Origin: Chrysomallon squamiferum
Taxonomy: Eukaryota > Mollusca > Gastropoda > Neomphalida > Peltospiridae
Assembly: GCA_012295275.1 (NCBI GenBank)
Contig: CM022670.1
Span: 16,823,698-16,887,697, forward strand
Length of the DNA stretch: 64,000 bases
Reading direction: 5' to 3'
Below are positions 36,397 to 49,420 of this stretch, piece after piece; positions within the stretch are counted from its first letter, which is position 1, and every line of letters starts with the position of its first letter. The notes under the pieces are model-generated. The model did no database searches, was not told the origin of the DNA, and worked only from the letters and a program-made list of their open reading frames with translations. Position numbers and translations under genes: made by a program.

Positions 36397-36473
36397 ACAA
36401 TTATGTATAAGCTTTTTGATCCGTTATAATTCTGACAATTATGTATAAGCTTTTTTGATCCGTTATAATTCTG
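36397..36473. repeat. Tandem duplication, 38/39 bp
   Basis: A 38-bp block starting ACAATTATGTATAAGC and ending CCGTTATAATTCTG is followed immediately by a second copy differing only by one additional T in a T run. Confidence 0.95.
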
Positions 36474-36569
36474 AGATTTTGTCTAAATCAGTATTTGATT
36501 TGAAATGACTTCATCTGAGATGAAACAAATTCTCTTTTCACAGTCACTTGGCAAATGCTCGAAATCGTT

Positions 36570-36835
36570 TGTTTTTATTTTATTTTTATTTTTATTTGTT
36601 TTTATTTTATTTTATTTTTTTTATTTATTTTTTTTATTTATTATATTTATTTATTTTTTTATTCCATATTTCATTTTTTATATATATATTTTTTTATTTA
36701 CTTATTTCAACTTTTTTACTCTTTATTTTTTATTTATATTATTTTTATTTGCCTAATTTAACTTTTTCCATTTTCATTTTTTTAACAACTAAAATTAAAA
36801 CTAAAAAGTTAAAATAAGTAACTAAAAGAAAATAA

Positions 36836-36867
<32 letters not shown>

Positions 36868-36870
36868 ATA
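36570..36870. repeat. TTTTA/TTTA-rich tract and poly-T
   Basis: T-rich DNA with TTTTA and TTTA units, then a T run at about 36838-36863. Phe/Tyr/Leu-rich frames are artefacts. Confidence 0.92.
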
Positions 36871-37059
36871 CATGACTCATTTATACATATTTTTATTTTG
36901 CATTTTTTGAAAGTGTAGTTAGAAACCACAAAGTAATTACAAAACTATGGACGTAACGTGAATGCTGTTTGACTGATATCTACGTTGCATGGTCCTACTC
37001 CGTATTTTATTACACATTAACATTTTTACCTGCATGCTGGCAATGAACTAAGAGACACA

Positions 37060-37470
37060 TACCGTATCAAGTATCACAAACTGCAAAAAACTAACCACGG
37101 ACGTTTCTTCCAAACAAAAGCGCAGAATAAGCGTAGACAGCTGTTGACATCTTGTTTGTCCCTGGATCAATGATTTCTTTCCATCCGCTAGTTTTCAAGT
37201 CATCAAACTATGGAGAGTTGATGCCATTTTTGTTTGCTTGGCTAAGGGTTGTTAGCCCAGTTATGGAGTTACTTTTCAGCATATGTTCTCGTATAAGCAT
37301 TGCCGTTAACGTCTCATTTGGTGTGATTACCTGCAGTTTTGTGCACGTTCACTTAAGCGGGAAATTCTCTAAAATATACATGAGAACACGCAAAACAGAT
37401 ACTTGCTACAAGATATATTACCAGACACAAATGAGTCATGAACATAACTGCGTCGCCAGAAGGTAGAAAA
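37060..37470. promoter_or_regulatory. Complex downstream island
   Basis: Complex moderate-GC segment. A 104-codon plus-strand frame overlaps it, but its composition and lack of motifs do not support a gene. Possible conserved non-coding element. Confidence 0.25.
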
Positions 37471-37613
37471 AAAAAAAAAGAGAAAAATAATGTCTACTAT
37501 GACGTTAAAAAAAAAAAAAAAAAAAAAAAAGAAATTCTTTTTGAAATAGTTTTTTGTTAAAAATGGTTCGTTTGTTAAAAATGGTTGCCGACTGTTTTGG
37601 CAGTTAAAATATG

Positions 37614-37714
<101 letters not shown>

Positions 37715-37759
37715 TATATACATATGCATACTCTCTCTCACATATATACATATACATAC

Positions 37760-39384
37760 TCATGCAAAGAATGTTGGAAAAGAGAGCTAAATTATAACAA
37801 AAAAATCTTTATAATTTTTCAATTCATAACTTATTTGATGAACTGTAAGGCTATTTGTAACCAAAATATAAAAAATAAAAACCCCAAAACTATAATATAT
37901 AAATAAATAAATAAATAAATAAACAAATAATAACAACAATAATATTATCAATTACATTTTTATCAACACAAAACAAAGTTATTATGCAACGAAATAATCA
38001 TTTATTTTCAATTAAATAAATATATTTTTCAATAAACTGAAAATCATTCAGTAATCATTTACTAGAATAATATAACATAAGTAATGATTTAGTTACCAAT
38101 TTAAAAAAAAAATTCTTAAGTTTATTTTCCATGTGAAAATTAATTTAACTATTACTGGTATTATAAATATTACTTATGAAAATTGATCGAGATGAACTGA
38201 TGTAAATATTTTGTTTTAATTAATAATGATAATAAAAAAGAAAGTTGCTTCAAATAACCTCAGACTTTGTTGAACATATTTGTGATTCTGTTTTTAACTA
38301 TATTTATTGTTTTTTTATTTTTTATTTTTTTAATTCTGAACACTGGAGGAAGAACAGGATAAATAAGTAAAAATTACATATGATTCAGACAGAACTAAAA
38401 TAATAGAGAAATTTACGACAATGACAAAAATAAAATGAACACTGTAAATCTGTTTGATTCAAACTTTCACTGTGGTCCAATTACTAAAAAAAATTTCAAA
38501 TTCTGTTTATTTTATTTTATTTTATTTTATTTTATTTTATTTTTGTTTCATTTTTTATTTTATTTATATTTTATTTTTTTATTTTATTTTATTAATATTT
38601 TTATTCATTTTATTTCATTTTATTTATTTATTTATTTATTCATTCATTTTTATTGAACTCCTTGTTTGTGTGTAAGAAATACAATACTTTCGTCTTTGAC
38701 TCTGTTTACAGATATGACCAATGAAATATATGATTTAGTCATTAAAAAACATATGTTTGACACTGATAAATAATAATAAAATAATAATAAAGATTGACAC
38801 AAAAACCAGTATCTCTCTCAAGTCAAATGAACGTAGTTTGAGTTTTCAGAGACATTCGTAACTTTGTTTAGAACTGCAGATATAAGAAATTAATACAGAT
38901 AAGAACTGAGCTATAAAACTGCATATTCAGTTAGCTAACTAATTCACAATCATTGATCCATTGCTAGAGGCAGGCTGGTTAGAAGACTGGAGCAGTCCCA
39001 TTAATTGTAAAGGGGCGTACAGGAAATATCAATTAGACCATTCAAAGTTTTGGTCTGTTAAACGGAATATCTGTCTATCCTTTGGGAGGTACCAAAATTA
39101 CAATAACCGCGGAAATAGCATTAAATATAATCACAGAGAATGAAATATCATTTGTCGGCTATACAGATTGTAAGATAAAAATCTTTAAACTGGTCTAGCT
39201 TAGAATAAATATTTTTATTTAACATTGTTCTTAACGGTTTGAAACGGGTAAGGTAAAGTTCGTTATTTTATATCAGTATTTAAAAACCAAATAGTTTCGT
39301 GACAAAGGATATTACTCTTAAAGTGTACAAACCGGCTTCGAGAAACTTAATATTTAATTTGATTTGATTTGATTTATTTATTTA

Positions 39385-39457
<73 letters not shown>

Positions 39458-40539
39458 TTGTTTTTGTTTATTGTTGTTATTATTTTTGTTTTAGTTTGAC
39501 TTTATTTCAGCTATTCTGTATAATCGTATTTTTTCTTAAATATATCGTTTTTATCCTGTGAGAAATAATGGATTTATAACGATCGACGATAACTTTCACA
39601 GCTAACTTTTTTATCATTTATTTATTTTATTTTATTTTACTTTATTTTATTTTATTTTATTTTGTTTTATTTTATTTTGTTTTGTTTTATTTTATTTTAT
39701 TTTATTTATTTATTTTATCTAATTTTTATTTGTTTGTTTGTTTGTTTAATTATTTTAGTATCTGTTTACATTAAAACACGTTTCATTCAAAGACTGTAGG
39801 AGTTTGTATAAAAGAAGTCTTTCAAAAAACAAGAAATTCGCTAACAGAGAAGTCGGAGAACCTAGAAACACGTGTACACCATCGACAGCCAGTCAAACTA
39901 CAAAATTCCAGAAATATTCTAAGAAATAATTAAAAAACCCATATGTTTACACCCACCCACCCACGCACATACATATATATATTTGTTTGTATGTATACAT
40001 ATGTTATGCATTGATTTGCATAAGAATCGATAGGTTTATAATGCCATACATCGTTCAATTTTCTTGGAAACATCTTGTTAAATCATTCATGTTTATCTGC
40101 ATTAGTGAACTGCAGAATCGTTACCTTCATAGAAAAACACGAATACACTTGTTTCATTCGTTATGTAGCTGACATTGCTTTTTTAACAGATGTATAATAT
40201 TTATTAAAATCAATGATCTCTGATGTTTTGAGGGTAGGCATTTCAGTTCGATTCGACCTTCTTGTCCCACCGTTCCTATGACGGTGTCCCTTCTTTTCTG
40301 AAGAAACATGAACTGTACATTTAGATTCGCTTTCAATCGTTCTATAACAAACAAAATAAAAATGTTTACAATGTTTTTTTTTTGTTTTTCAGAAGTTTAA
40401 AAAAATATATATAATTTTTTTTAATATTACACAAAACTGCTTGAATCTGTAACTGGAATACACTGACATAATCATCTTAATTACGTATTTGCTGCATATG
40501 TTAACCTGTTGTTTAATTAGATATTTGTCGTATACGTTT
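37760..40539. other. Intergenic, AT-rich with TTTTA and ATT arrays
   Basis: Long AT-rich stretch. Simple repeats at 37903-37925, 38508-38650 (TTTTA/TTTA), 39359-39460 (GATTT then ATT) and 39618-39720 (TTTTA). A small complex segment at 38940-39180 contains CCATTAATTG. No gene, RNA or transposon recognised. Confidence 0.75.
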
Positions 40540-41150
40540 TTGTTTTCATCACCCTGACGTTCTGCTGACACTCGATTAACGCACTCGTCAGACTGACAAA
40601 GCGACTGGAAGAGGCGAAACGTCGCTGGGTTTTGTTCGACTTACGACCGTGTCACGCGCGGTCGTGCCCGGCTGTTTGCGGGGTAGATCCGATAATCATA
40701 TACTGTTGCGGATAGACGCGACTTGTTGACTGAAAAACACACAGTCTTTATTAGATGGGCCAAAGTTACTACACCGACAGCGCCACCAGAACGTCTTAAA
40801 TATTTGCTTATTTCATTCAGTCTCCAAGCTGGTGGCATACGAGAGGCATTAGTTTTTCCATTGAGTGATCATTAACGAGTCACAGACATGCAGAACCAGA
40901 GGTCACGGAGGCAGCTTTTTACATGAATCTTGAAAGAAATTGCTCTTTTTCTACGAGGCGGTGTTAATACAACGCGACAGACGTAAAGGAATTCGAAACA
41001 AAGTCAGGTTTGCGAGAGATGCACAGCCGATAACCCGTGTTACGAAATCATTTTCACCTTTCAACTGTAGCTGTTCACAACCTTTGGAAGTGTTTAGACA
41101 GATTAATAACAATGACAAAGCGTTTTTTTTAACGTTTACGTTGAATATTT
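40540..41150. promoter_or_regulatory. Complex CpG-rich downstream island
   Basis: About 600 bp with many CpGs. AGCGAC (40600-40605) and GTCGCT (40621-40626) form a short stem around GGCGAAAC, a word pattern also common in retroelement remnants. 65- and 70-codon frames on opposite strands are not recognisable proteins. It is either regulatory or an old mobile-element fragment. Confidence 0.3.
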
Positions 41151-42079
41151 AATGTATTCAGACATGTCTAGGAATGTTTGTTGAATGAAAAAAAAAAAAA
41201 AAAAAAAAAACTACAGAAAATACCTAAACAAAACAAAACACAAATCTTAAATAATGAAAAACGCTTATTATTTACAATTTTTTTTTAAAATCGGGATAAT
41301 TTTATGCAGGTCGCAAAGGTTTAAGCGATGCTGAGAAAATATGACACGTATACAATAAACAGTTTACATGATCAGACATGTGTCCTGAAACTGAGACATA
41401 AGTACGTGTGTGTGTGTGAAAATGTTATACTCACTGAAATTTAATCACTTCTGTCAATATATTTCTATTAGAGAGACATTTTAGACCATTCTGTTTTCAT
41501 GATGTAGGATGGCACCTAACTCGACTGTATATCGTGCGTAATGCTATATGGAAGATATACATGTGTGCGTGTGTATAATATATATATTATGTGTGTGTGT
41601 GTGTGTGTTCGTAATATTTCAGGAACAGATGAAGAGGAGGACACGTACCCCCCATGAACAAATGTTACGGGTGTTCGCGTAATAATGTTAGAAATAATAA
41701 ATTTAATAGTCAAATAAAATAATTCAATAAATTTCACACACAAGTCAAGATACCTCTAGTCACTTGGCCACTATTTCACGGGATTATTTTTTTTGGTTTG
41801 TGTGTTAGTGTGTTTGTGTATGTATATGTATATATTTACAATAACATATATGTTATATTGACTGTGTTTTGAAGGAGGTCACTTAATAAAGAAACTGTAT
41901 GACCACTCTGTCGGAAAAGTGGGGGGTACTGGATGTGAAATAATAATAATAAAAAAAAACAGATAGAGAAGGGCACTTTGTATATAATTAAACATGTTAT
42001 AGGACACTGTCGCTGTGTTGTGGGTGTGCTTTTGTCTTGTGTCACATGACTGTGAAAGGAATAAGAGATCTGCAAATAC
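41151..42079. other. Intergenic with GT and TA repeats
   Basis: Poly-A at 41188-41210, GT/TA repeats near 41407-41420 and 41568-41610, otherwise complex AT-rich DNA with no gene. Confidence 0.7.
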
Positions 42080-42450
42080 ATTAGTTAATGAGCAAATGGC
42101 ACAGGGAGTCTTTCTTGAGATCGATACGTGTTGTGTAAACAGTCGGCGGCGCCAGTCTTTCCGCGGCCTTCTATGCGAGCCATAATTCAATTGTCAGCGT
42201 GGTGAATCCAAGGGCTACCGAGTTTCACGTCCCCCGTGCTTTATCACTGCCAGCGCCGTTACCACGGGCACAACTGTGACTTTTATAAGTCGTCCTCCTT
42301 CAACGTAAGTGATCGGGCCCCCTAGAAAAACTTTCCATGTTGGGTTCGTTTGATCGTCACCACTCCCGTGAAAACGCCTGCAAAATTAGATGGGGAAAAG
42401 TAACGGAATTCGTGGTGTCAATGAGTTGCCAGTAAAATGGAGAATCTGCT
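42080..42450. promoter_or_regulatory. Complex CpG-rich island, candidate enhancer
   Basis: GC-richer block with GGCGGCGCC near 42146, CATAATTCAATTGTCA near 42180 (homeodomain/SOX-like) and GACTTTTATAAGTCG near 42282, a near-palindrome. No protein frame is convincing. Confidence 0.35.
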
Positions 42451-42919
42451 GGTGGGAAAAAACAAAAAAAAAAAAAAAAAACACCTCCTCACGGAAATTT
42501 CGAAAAGGAAGAAAGACAAAGAGTAAAAAGTAGCATTTTTTTGTTGTTGTTATTATAATATGTGAAGAAAAATTACTGATAAATTACTGGTAGTTTAATA
42601 TAAATAACGTTTACCGGTTCAATTAAAGTGTATGAACTATAGAGTAAAAAAAAAAAAAAAAACGTTAAAAAAAAAATCTTGAACGTTCGCATATAAACAA
42701 ACATAAGACACATATACAAACATAAAAACATAAACATATACAAACATATACACACAGAAACAAATACATACAAACATACACACACACAAACATGCACTTA
42801 TATAAATATACATACACATAAACGTACACATACCAACACACACCAGACAAAAAACACACGCGCACACACACACACTCTACACATGAAGACGTAGCTATAA
42901 TAAAGCAAATAAAGACGTG
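42451..42919. repeat. Poly-A and CA/ACAT-rich DNA
   Basis: Poly-A at 42464-42481 and 42646-42661, then an imperfect CA/CATA array at about 42690-42875. Minus-strand Cys/Val frames are artefacts. Confidence 0.9.
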
Positions 42920-43230
42920 AAATTCTGTACGCGATTACGGGAAACTGAAAGGTAGGGCGGGGCAAGACGCCTAGTCGGGCTCAAACGCCTATCCCCCCCC
43001 CATCAGATATCAGAGATTAAGTAACGCATCCGGTCACATGGTACATTTTATTAGCTTTGTGAAACAGAATGAATCTGCTGAGAAAACGACGAATTTGACG
43101 TTGATGATTGGCGAGAACAGTTTCCTGAGCTTTAACAAAGAAAACTGATTGGTGTATTGTTGTCAAAATGGACAAGACATGTGGCAAAACGCGTAAAGCT
43201 TGACAATTTGCCCGTTCAATTTAAGCTTTA
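42920..43230. promoter_or_regulatory. Complex island with two CCAAT-inverse words
   Basis: GATTGGCG near 43106 and GATTGGTG near 43147 are inverted CCAAT words, with TTAACAAAGAAAA (TCF-like) between. No coding signal. Confidence 0.3.
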
Positions 43231-43292
43231 ATTTTCCCTATTGATTTGTCTATTGATGTTATGTATGTAACATCTTTTAGTTCAAAAGCTGT

Positions 43293-43432
43293 GTTGTATA
43301 TTATTATTATTATTATTGTTCATTGTTGTTGTTATTATTATTATTATTATTATTATAATCATCATTATCATTTTTACTGTTGTTATTTTCATCATTATCA
43401 TTTTTACTGTTGTTGTTTTTTTTTTGTTGTTG

Positions 43433-43470
<38 letters not shown>

Positions 43471-43515
43471 TTTATTACTATCAGTTTTATTATTATTATT
43501 AACAGTGGTACTGAC
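43293..43515. repeat. ATT/ATC/GTT compound microsatellite
   Basis: ATT and GTT units with two copies of a TCATCATTATCATTTTTACT block (near 43355 and 43390). Confidence 0.95.
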
Positions 43516-43660
43516 CATATCGACAAATAAACAACGTTATATATCAGCGATTCTTTTTAAGAATTAGCAAATGAGGTAGATATTGATCAAAGTTTAACTA
43601 AATTAATCTTCCTTTAGTGATTCAGATACCACCAGAATGCCATTTTCTTCTAGTTTTTGT

Positions 43661-43667
<7 letters not shown>

Positions 43668-43715
<48 letters not shown>

Positions 43716-43717
43716 TT
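43668..43717. repeat. (TTTA)12 microsatellite
   Basis: Pure TTTA run of about 50 bases. Confidence 0.96.
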
Positions 43718-44280
43718 AAATTTGCAAACAGCCTTTTGCCAGAAGGTAAAAAGGGGGGAAATAACAGCACTGTTTAACAAACATCTTTATAGTGTTTTAA
43801 AATAAGTAAAAAATAAAAATAAAAATAAAAAATAAAATTTAGCTAATTCTAGATTAGGTTCTGACTCTAAAACAAGATGATGAAAAATATCAAACTAATT
43901 CATAAAAAATTTAAATGAAGATTCGTATATGAAGAAAATAATTTGAGTATCAAACACAGATCAGATTATTGATCATTCTTTAAAAGCTAATTCTATAAGC
44001 TATGATACGTCGATGATGTTATTTTCATTTTAGTTTGCAAATTTGTTACTGTAACAATGTTATGTATGCAACGTAATAGTTTTTCTTATTCAGGTATATT
44101 TGTTGTACTGATAATTAATATTATTATAAATATTACAACTGATATTCTAATAAATATTACAAGTAATATTATAATTAACATTCTAATAAATTTACCAGGT
44201 TTCGATAGAATTTAAATTTTTATATTTCTACGATTTAAATTTTAAACACTTTTTATTTTTTTTACTCTTATTATTTTTTC

Positions 44281-44282
44281 AT

Positions 44283-44321
<39 letters not shown>

Positions 44322-44354
44322 TTTGTTTATTTGTGTTATATATATATTTTATTT

Positions 44355-44413
<59 letters not shown>
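44281..44413. repeat. (ATTT)n then 57-base T homopolymer
   Basis: ATTT units to about 44335, TA-rich link, then T at every position 44357-44413. Confidence 0.97.
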
Positions 44414-44414
<1 letters not shown>

Positions 44415-44920
44415 GAGTGTGGGTCAGAGATAACCCGACTTCACAAAACAAAGCACAAACAACAATTTAAAAAAAAACAAGATTAAGAACGAAAGAAAGA
44501 ACAATCTACAAGAACCCTTGATACAGGTGATGATCCCGATTTGATCTAACTAATACTTTTAAAAATACGTAAATTTACCTCCTAATATTGAAAGTTTAAC
44601 AAGAGCACTGAAGTAATGTTCTCTCTTAAATTACTTAAATTTTAAAAAAATATAAAACAGTTTTCAAAAATTGTTTAAAGAAGATTAGAATCGTCAAAAC
44701 ATCCTGTAGGATGCTAAAAAATATAAAATAAATGTCAAATTTTCAACAACAAAAAAAAAAAAAAAAAAAAAAGAAAGAAAAAAAAAAAGGGCCTAATGCA
44801 AAGAAATGCGAGAAAGGAAGACGTGTTAAATATGTAAAAACAGATGAAATAAACTTTTTTTTAATTCAAATTAAATATAAATCAGCCACATTAATTAAAT
44901 TCGGTGGCCTAAATGAGGCC

Positions 44921-44958
44921 TCCTGTCAGAACTGTGTTTTTTACATGAACTGACAGGA
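44921..44958. repeat. Perfect 9-bp inverted repeat with TGACAG words
   Basis: TCCTGTCAG (44921-44929) and CTGACAGGA (44950-44958) are exact reverse complements around a 20-base loop. Each arm contains TGACAG, the MEIS/TGIF core, in opposite orientation. Confidence 0.85.
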
Positions 44959-45469
44959 ATTATCGTTCAGTGCTGATTAAACACAGTTTAGTTAGTGGTT
45001 GCTGTGACGTGAAAGACCTCACGATGGTTTTTATTAACTTCTGCTTTGAAAATGACCTTACCGCAACCTGCTACTGGAAACAGTGATCTTTAAAACGAAG
45101 TTAACAAAGATTATTTCAAATTTATAACAATTTAATTTTAATTTCACTCTGGTTTGATACGACCTCTCCCCTAACATGGATGTCTATAAGATTTCATAAA
45201 TACGATTATTTCAATAAAAAAAAGGATTTATCTATCAAAAATGTCTGTAAACTGAATAAACATTAATTCCTTTTTTTTATATACAGTAATATACATAAAA
45301 TATATCTATCTATCTGTCTATCTAACTATATATATTTTGACAAAATCTCTCTACTGATGAAAATATTTCCGTGATTTTAATACCCTAATCGGGACTAAGT
45401 GAGAATTTGCAGTTAAATAGTTTCACAGAAGAAACAAATTAATTTAGTTTTATTTTTTTCCAATGAAAG

Positions 45470-45640
45470 TTACGGCCGATTTTAAACCAATTCGATCCAC
45501 TACTCCCAGTTTTGCTCCTCGCCCAGTTTACTGTTTCGGCGTCTAACAGAATCTTACCAGCGTCCAAACCCGTGTCCTGTAGCCAACCTTTGGTCTCACT
45601 TTGGTTCGTTTCAAAATTCTTCATACAGTACGCTGCAGTT
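45470..45640. promoter_or_regulatory. Short complex island
   Basis: Complex segment with CpGs directly before a poly-T/ACT array. Minus-strand frame of 61 codons without resemblance to any family. Confidence 0.25.
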
Positions 45641-45651
45641 ACTTCAACTGT

Positions 45652-45693
45652 TTTTTTTTTTTTTTTTTTTTTTTTTTGGTTTTTCTTCTTCTT

Positions 45694-45789
<96 letters not shown>

Positions 45790-45870
45790 TTACTATTACT
45801 ACTACTGGTACTACCAAGACCACCACTGCAACCACTACTACTACCACTTCTGCTTCTACTACTACTAAAG
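45652..45870. repeat. Poly-T and (ACT)32 array
   Basis: T run at 45652-45677, then CTT and a clean ACT run at about 45695-45788, then imperfect ACT/ACC units to 45868. Confidence 0.97.
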
Positions 45871-45875
45871 AAATA

Positions 45876-46799
45876 AAGAAACACACAGGGCATAATTTGC
45901 AGTTGCTGTTTTTTTCTTAGGCTAGGTACAAAGAATAAACGTTAAATTTGACGCATGCTTGGAATCATATCCGAGTTACTTGAATGCCGAGTTGTAGGAA
46001 TGCACGTATTCATGTATATGTGTGTCCATGTGTGTGTGCATTGTTATGTTTGTGTGAGTACATGTATATATCGAACATTTTTGACATCTTGGTACCAAAT
46101 TTGTGACATTTTCCAAAACCTTCGATCAACATTTCTAAAAGTAGGTCGAGACAAGAATTTCTTAAAACACACATTATGTTGGTAGAATAATTATTACATA
46201 TGATATTACAATAATATATTCGATATTATGCACTCCATTTCATCGCTTGTATATTACTGCTGGCATTTCAAGACATTTGTCCAGCAAAGTTGGGATCGGA
46301 GATGGTTCGGATTTCTGGATATTTACTAAAAATGTAAACTAAACAATGAAAAATAATGAATAAAACTGATTTCAACAGGTACAAATTAAAAAACTTCAAA
46401 ACCAGGGTTTGTTTGATCTTTATTAATTCACTTTTAAAATGATTTGAATACGTTTACTGAAAACGCTTTTCACTAGCAAGTTTGTTATCTATTAGACCTT
46501 TAGACATTGTAATAAACGAAAATGAGAGTAAAATAAATAACAGGTTGTTGTGAGAGGATCAGCTGTACACAGTCAACATTCTCACTTGAAGTGGAGTCAA
46601 GGGAAGTAAAACAAAGCTCTGCGTAATTCAAACTAGCCGGCTTATAAAAAGAAAAAGAAAACAGGCATTTTGGATTTTTCGTGCTTGTGGAAGCAGGATG
46701 AAAGGTTTGGTACCTGTGTATCTTCCAGATCGTTCGTTAAGTGGAATTATTTTATAGATGGCAAAGTTTTACGAATTTGTGTGAACCAAGCTTTAACAG

Positions 46800-46834
<35 letters not shown>

Positions 46835-47651
46835 TTTCCTAAATTCCGTGTCCAGTTTTTTGTTGTCGTTTTTAACTTTACGATAATATTAAACTTTAAT
46901 TGCAGTTCAGAATCCACTGATCCAGAGAATTCCAATTTACTTTTGATACAGTTACATTAAGTCGGAAACTGACCATTTCGAAAACTTTTTATTTTTTTAA
47001 TTGTCTTTCTATCTTCGTGTGTCTGTGTGGGTCTGTGTGGGTCTGTGTGGATCTGTGTGTGACTGTGATTTTGGTTTTTCCTACAGCCAACAAAATCAAA
47101 ATTATGCCACCTCATATATCTGAGATTTCTTTTAGAAATCGTTGATATAAATAATAAAACAATATAATTAACATATGATTTTTATTTTAGGCTTATGACT
47201 CAGAAATAAACCTGTCATTAAACACGTTTAGTGTTTCGACAGAATCTTGAATGACGTTAAAGAGTTATATGTCAGACTGATAAAATGTTGGTCCAATACG
47301 AATGTTTTTCTATATGATTCGCAGCAACGAGAAATCGTTATACAGGATCAGGTTAAAACAAATGAATATGTGTAATCTCATTAAAAGAAAATGAGGTTCA
47401 ATAACGTATTTAATACTGAATACTTTAGTTATAATATTCAGTTGATCTGACTGATGTTGTTTATAATTCGTTACACATTTAACTCTACATCTCTCAAAAG
47501 GAGAATTACAAAATGAAAGACAGATAAAACGTTCGTGTGTAATGTCAGATTGGTTATTACCGTTTAATATGAAATATTTGGGCAAATATTATTTTTCTCT
47601 AACTTATACGAGAATACTGTCTTTACATGACGTTTTTTTAAATATTTAAAC

Positions 47652-47688
<37 letters not shown>

Positions 47689-48636
47689 ATAAATAATAAA
47701 AAAAAATAATAATAATAATAATAATAATAACAAAAATAAAAAATCTTATAATAAATAAAAAAAATAAATAAATAAACTAAAAAAAGTATTAATTCATTCA
47801 AAATCAATACAGGATTGTTATTAAATTTAATAAATCACATGTGAAGCTCGTTTTATCCACTGATAAAGTTTAAATCAAAGCTATTATTATTGTTTATTGC
47901 TCTGAAAAAATAATTATACGTGTTCGCTGTTTTATTATTGTAATTAATTTTGCTATTTCATAACTGAAAAAAGTTTAATAAGAAGATATTTTATTGTGAT
48001 TTTGTTTGTTTAATAATTAAATATGTCTGCACATTTGGCTTGTGGTACTGGAGGATATTCTTGTGAGGAAATAAAGAAGAAAATTACACAAGGGTTTGTT
48101 TGATTTCTTATTTAAAATCATATTTCACATTTCTTCTAATACATAAGTCTTATCATTTAGACATTTTTTTTTTCTTATGTCGATTCATTCCTCTTTTTTT
48201 TTAAAAAACATTTTTTTTTTTCCAATTGAAAATTCATCATATTCTTTGGTAAAGCACTTTATTATACAAATCTGAAGACATCCAATTTATTTCTAGCCCA
48301 CAGTAATGGAGTACATGTGTAGCACAATCAGCAAAGATTCAATTTTGTAAAAGTAATAAATACTACTATGATGGATTTGTTACAAGATTGAATATCTGGC
48401 AGAAACCATTTTAGGTATATCCAGTGGATACGCGACAATTGTTTGTTTTCCGTTTTTTCATTCTTACGTCTAATAAATAACAGAAGAAATGCTTTAATTA
48501 ATATTTTTTCCCGCGTCTTAGTCATGTGATACGAGACAGTGTGCTACATTTTTTTGTGTGAATTCAATTAAAATTGTAAGATAATACAGTAAAGTGTTGT
48601 GGTGCATGCACTGACATTTTTCCTACAAACTTTACT

Positions 48637-48672
<36 letters not shown>

Positions 48673-48959
48673 GATTATTCTTTCTGTTTTTTCTTTTTTA
48701 AGGAAAGATAATTCCGTAGTCCCACGTGTCTTCAATGCTAATCCTGAATACAGACACACAGTTTTAGTATTTACTGAAAACACTGCTCATCTGTTTAGTA
48801 TTTATTTGTTTACAAATATCCTCTATGCTAAGTGCATTCTAACGTTATCCGATGAATTAAAAAATAAAATAAAAATATTAAAAAAAAAAAAATATTTTAG
48901 AGTCCTTTAATTGTTACATTCCTTAAGGATAAATCTCTCACCAATTTGAACATAATCAA
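45876..48959. other. Intergenic, AT-rich
   Basis: Mostly complex AT-rich DNA. Simple tracts: GT near 46015-46050, poly-A at 46801-46832, a 10-bp GTCTGTGTGG repeat in about four copies near 47021-47060, poly-A at 47655-47687, AAT at 47707-47730 and poly-T at 48640-48671. Frames of 60-100 codons have no family resemblance. Confidence 0.75.
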
Positions 48960-49420
48960 GAATTGTTTGGTTTCATTTTGTTATTATTTTTGTCACCATT
49001 GTTGCGTTTTATTTTGTTATTTTGTTATCGTCATTATGTGTTATTTTTTATTTTGTTATTATTTTTTTATTTTATTATCATATTATGGTTTATTTTTTTT
49101 GTTTTTATTTTATTATCATCATTATCTGGTTTTATTTTATTATTTTATTATCATCATTGTTTGGTTTTATTTTGTTATTTTATTATCATTATTATTGGTT
49201 TTATTTTTTATTTTATTATCATCATTGTTCATTTTAGTTTGTTATTTTATTTTTAGTTTGTTTTTTTTTATTATCATCATTAATTTAGTTTATTTTGTTA
49301 TTTATTATCATCTTAATCTGGTTTTACTTTGTTATTTTATTATCATCATTATTTGGTTTTATTTTGTTATCATCCTTATCTGGGTTCTTTTTGTTATTTT
49401 ATTATCGTTATTATTTTGAC
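48960..49420. repeat. Degenerate minisatellite, about 33-36-bp unit
   Basis: Repeated TGGTTTTATTTTGTTATTTT plus ATTATCATCATTAT units over about 460 bp. The 157-codon Phe/Leu/Ile-rich frame across it is a repeat artefact. Confidence 0.88.

Larger units (their letters stand above)
43718..45469. other. Intergenic, AT-rich
   Basis: AT-rich DNA with ATTT repeats and a 57-base T run (44357-44413), and a poly-A tract near 44750-44790. The segment 44940-45090 is more complex but has no recognisable element besides the inverted repeat at 44921-44958. Confidence 0.75.

Noticed and set aside
37152-37466. 104-codon frame as a membrane protein gene
   Set aside because: No recognisable motif or transcript signal; its hydrophobicity is expected for T-rich DNA.
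40544-40630. Hammerhead ribozyme
   Set aside because: A CTGACGA-like word and a GAAA word exist on opposite strands but not in the required order and distance on one strand.
45512-45893. Frames of 76-118 codons over the ACT array
   Set aside because: Poly-Tyr, poly-Leu, poly-Ser and poly-Val translations of a trinucleotide repeat.
48946-49419. 157-codon frame resembling a hydrophobic membrane protein
   Set aside because: Its Phe/Leu/Ile/Tyr content is produced by a TTTTATTTTGTTATT-type minisatellite; all three frames look similar.
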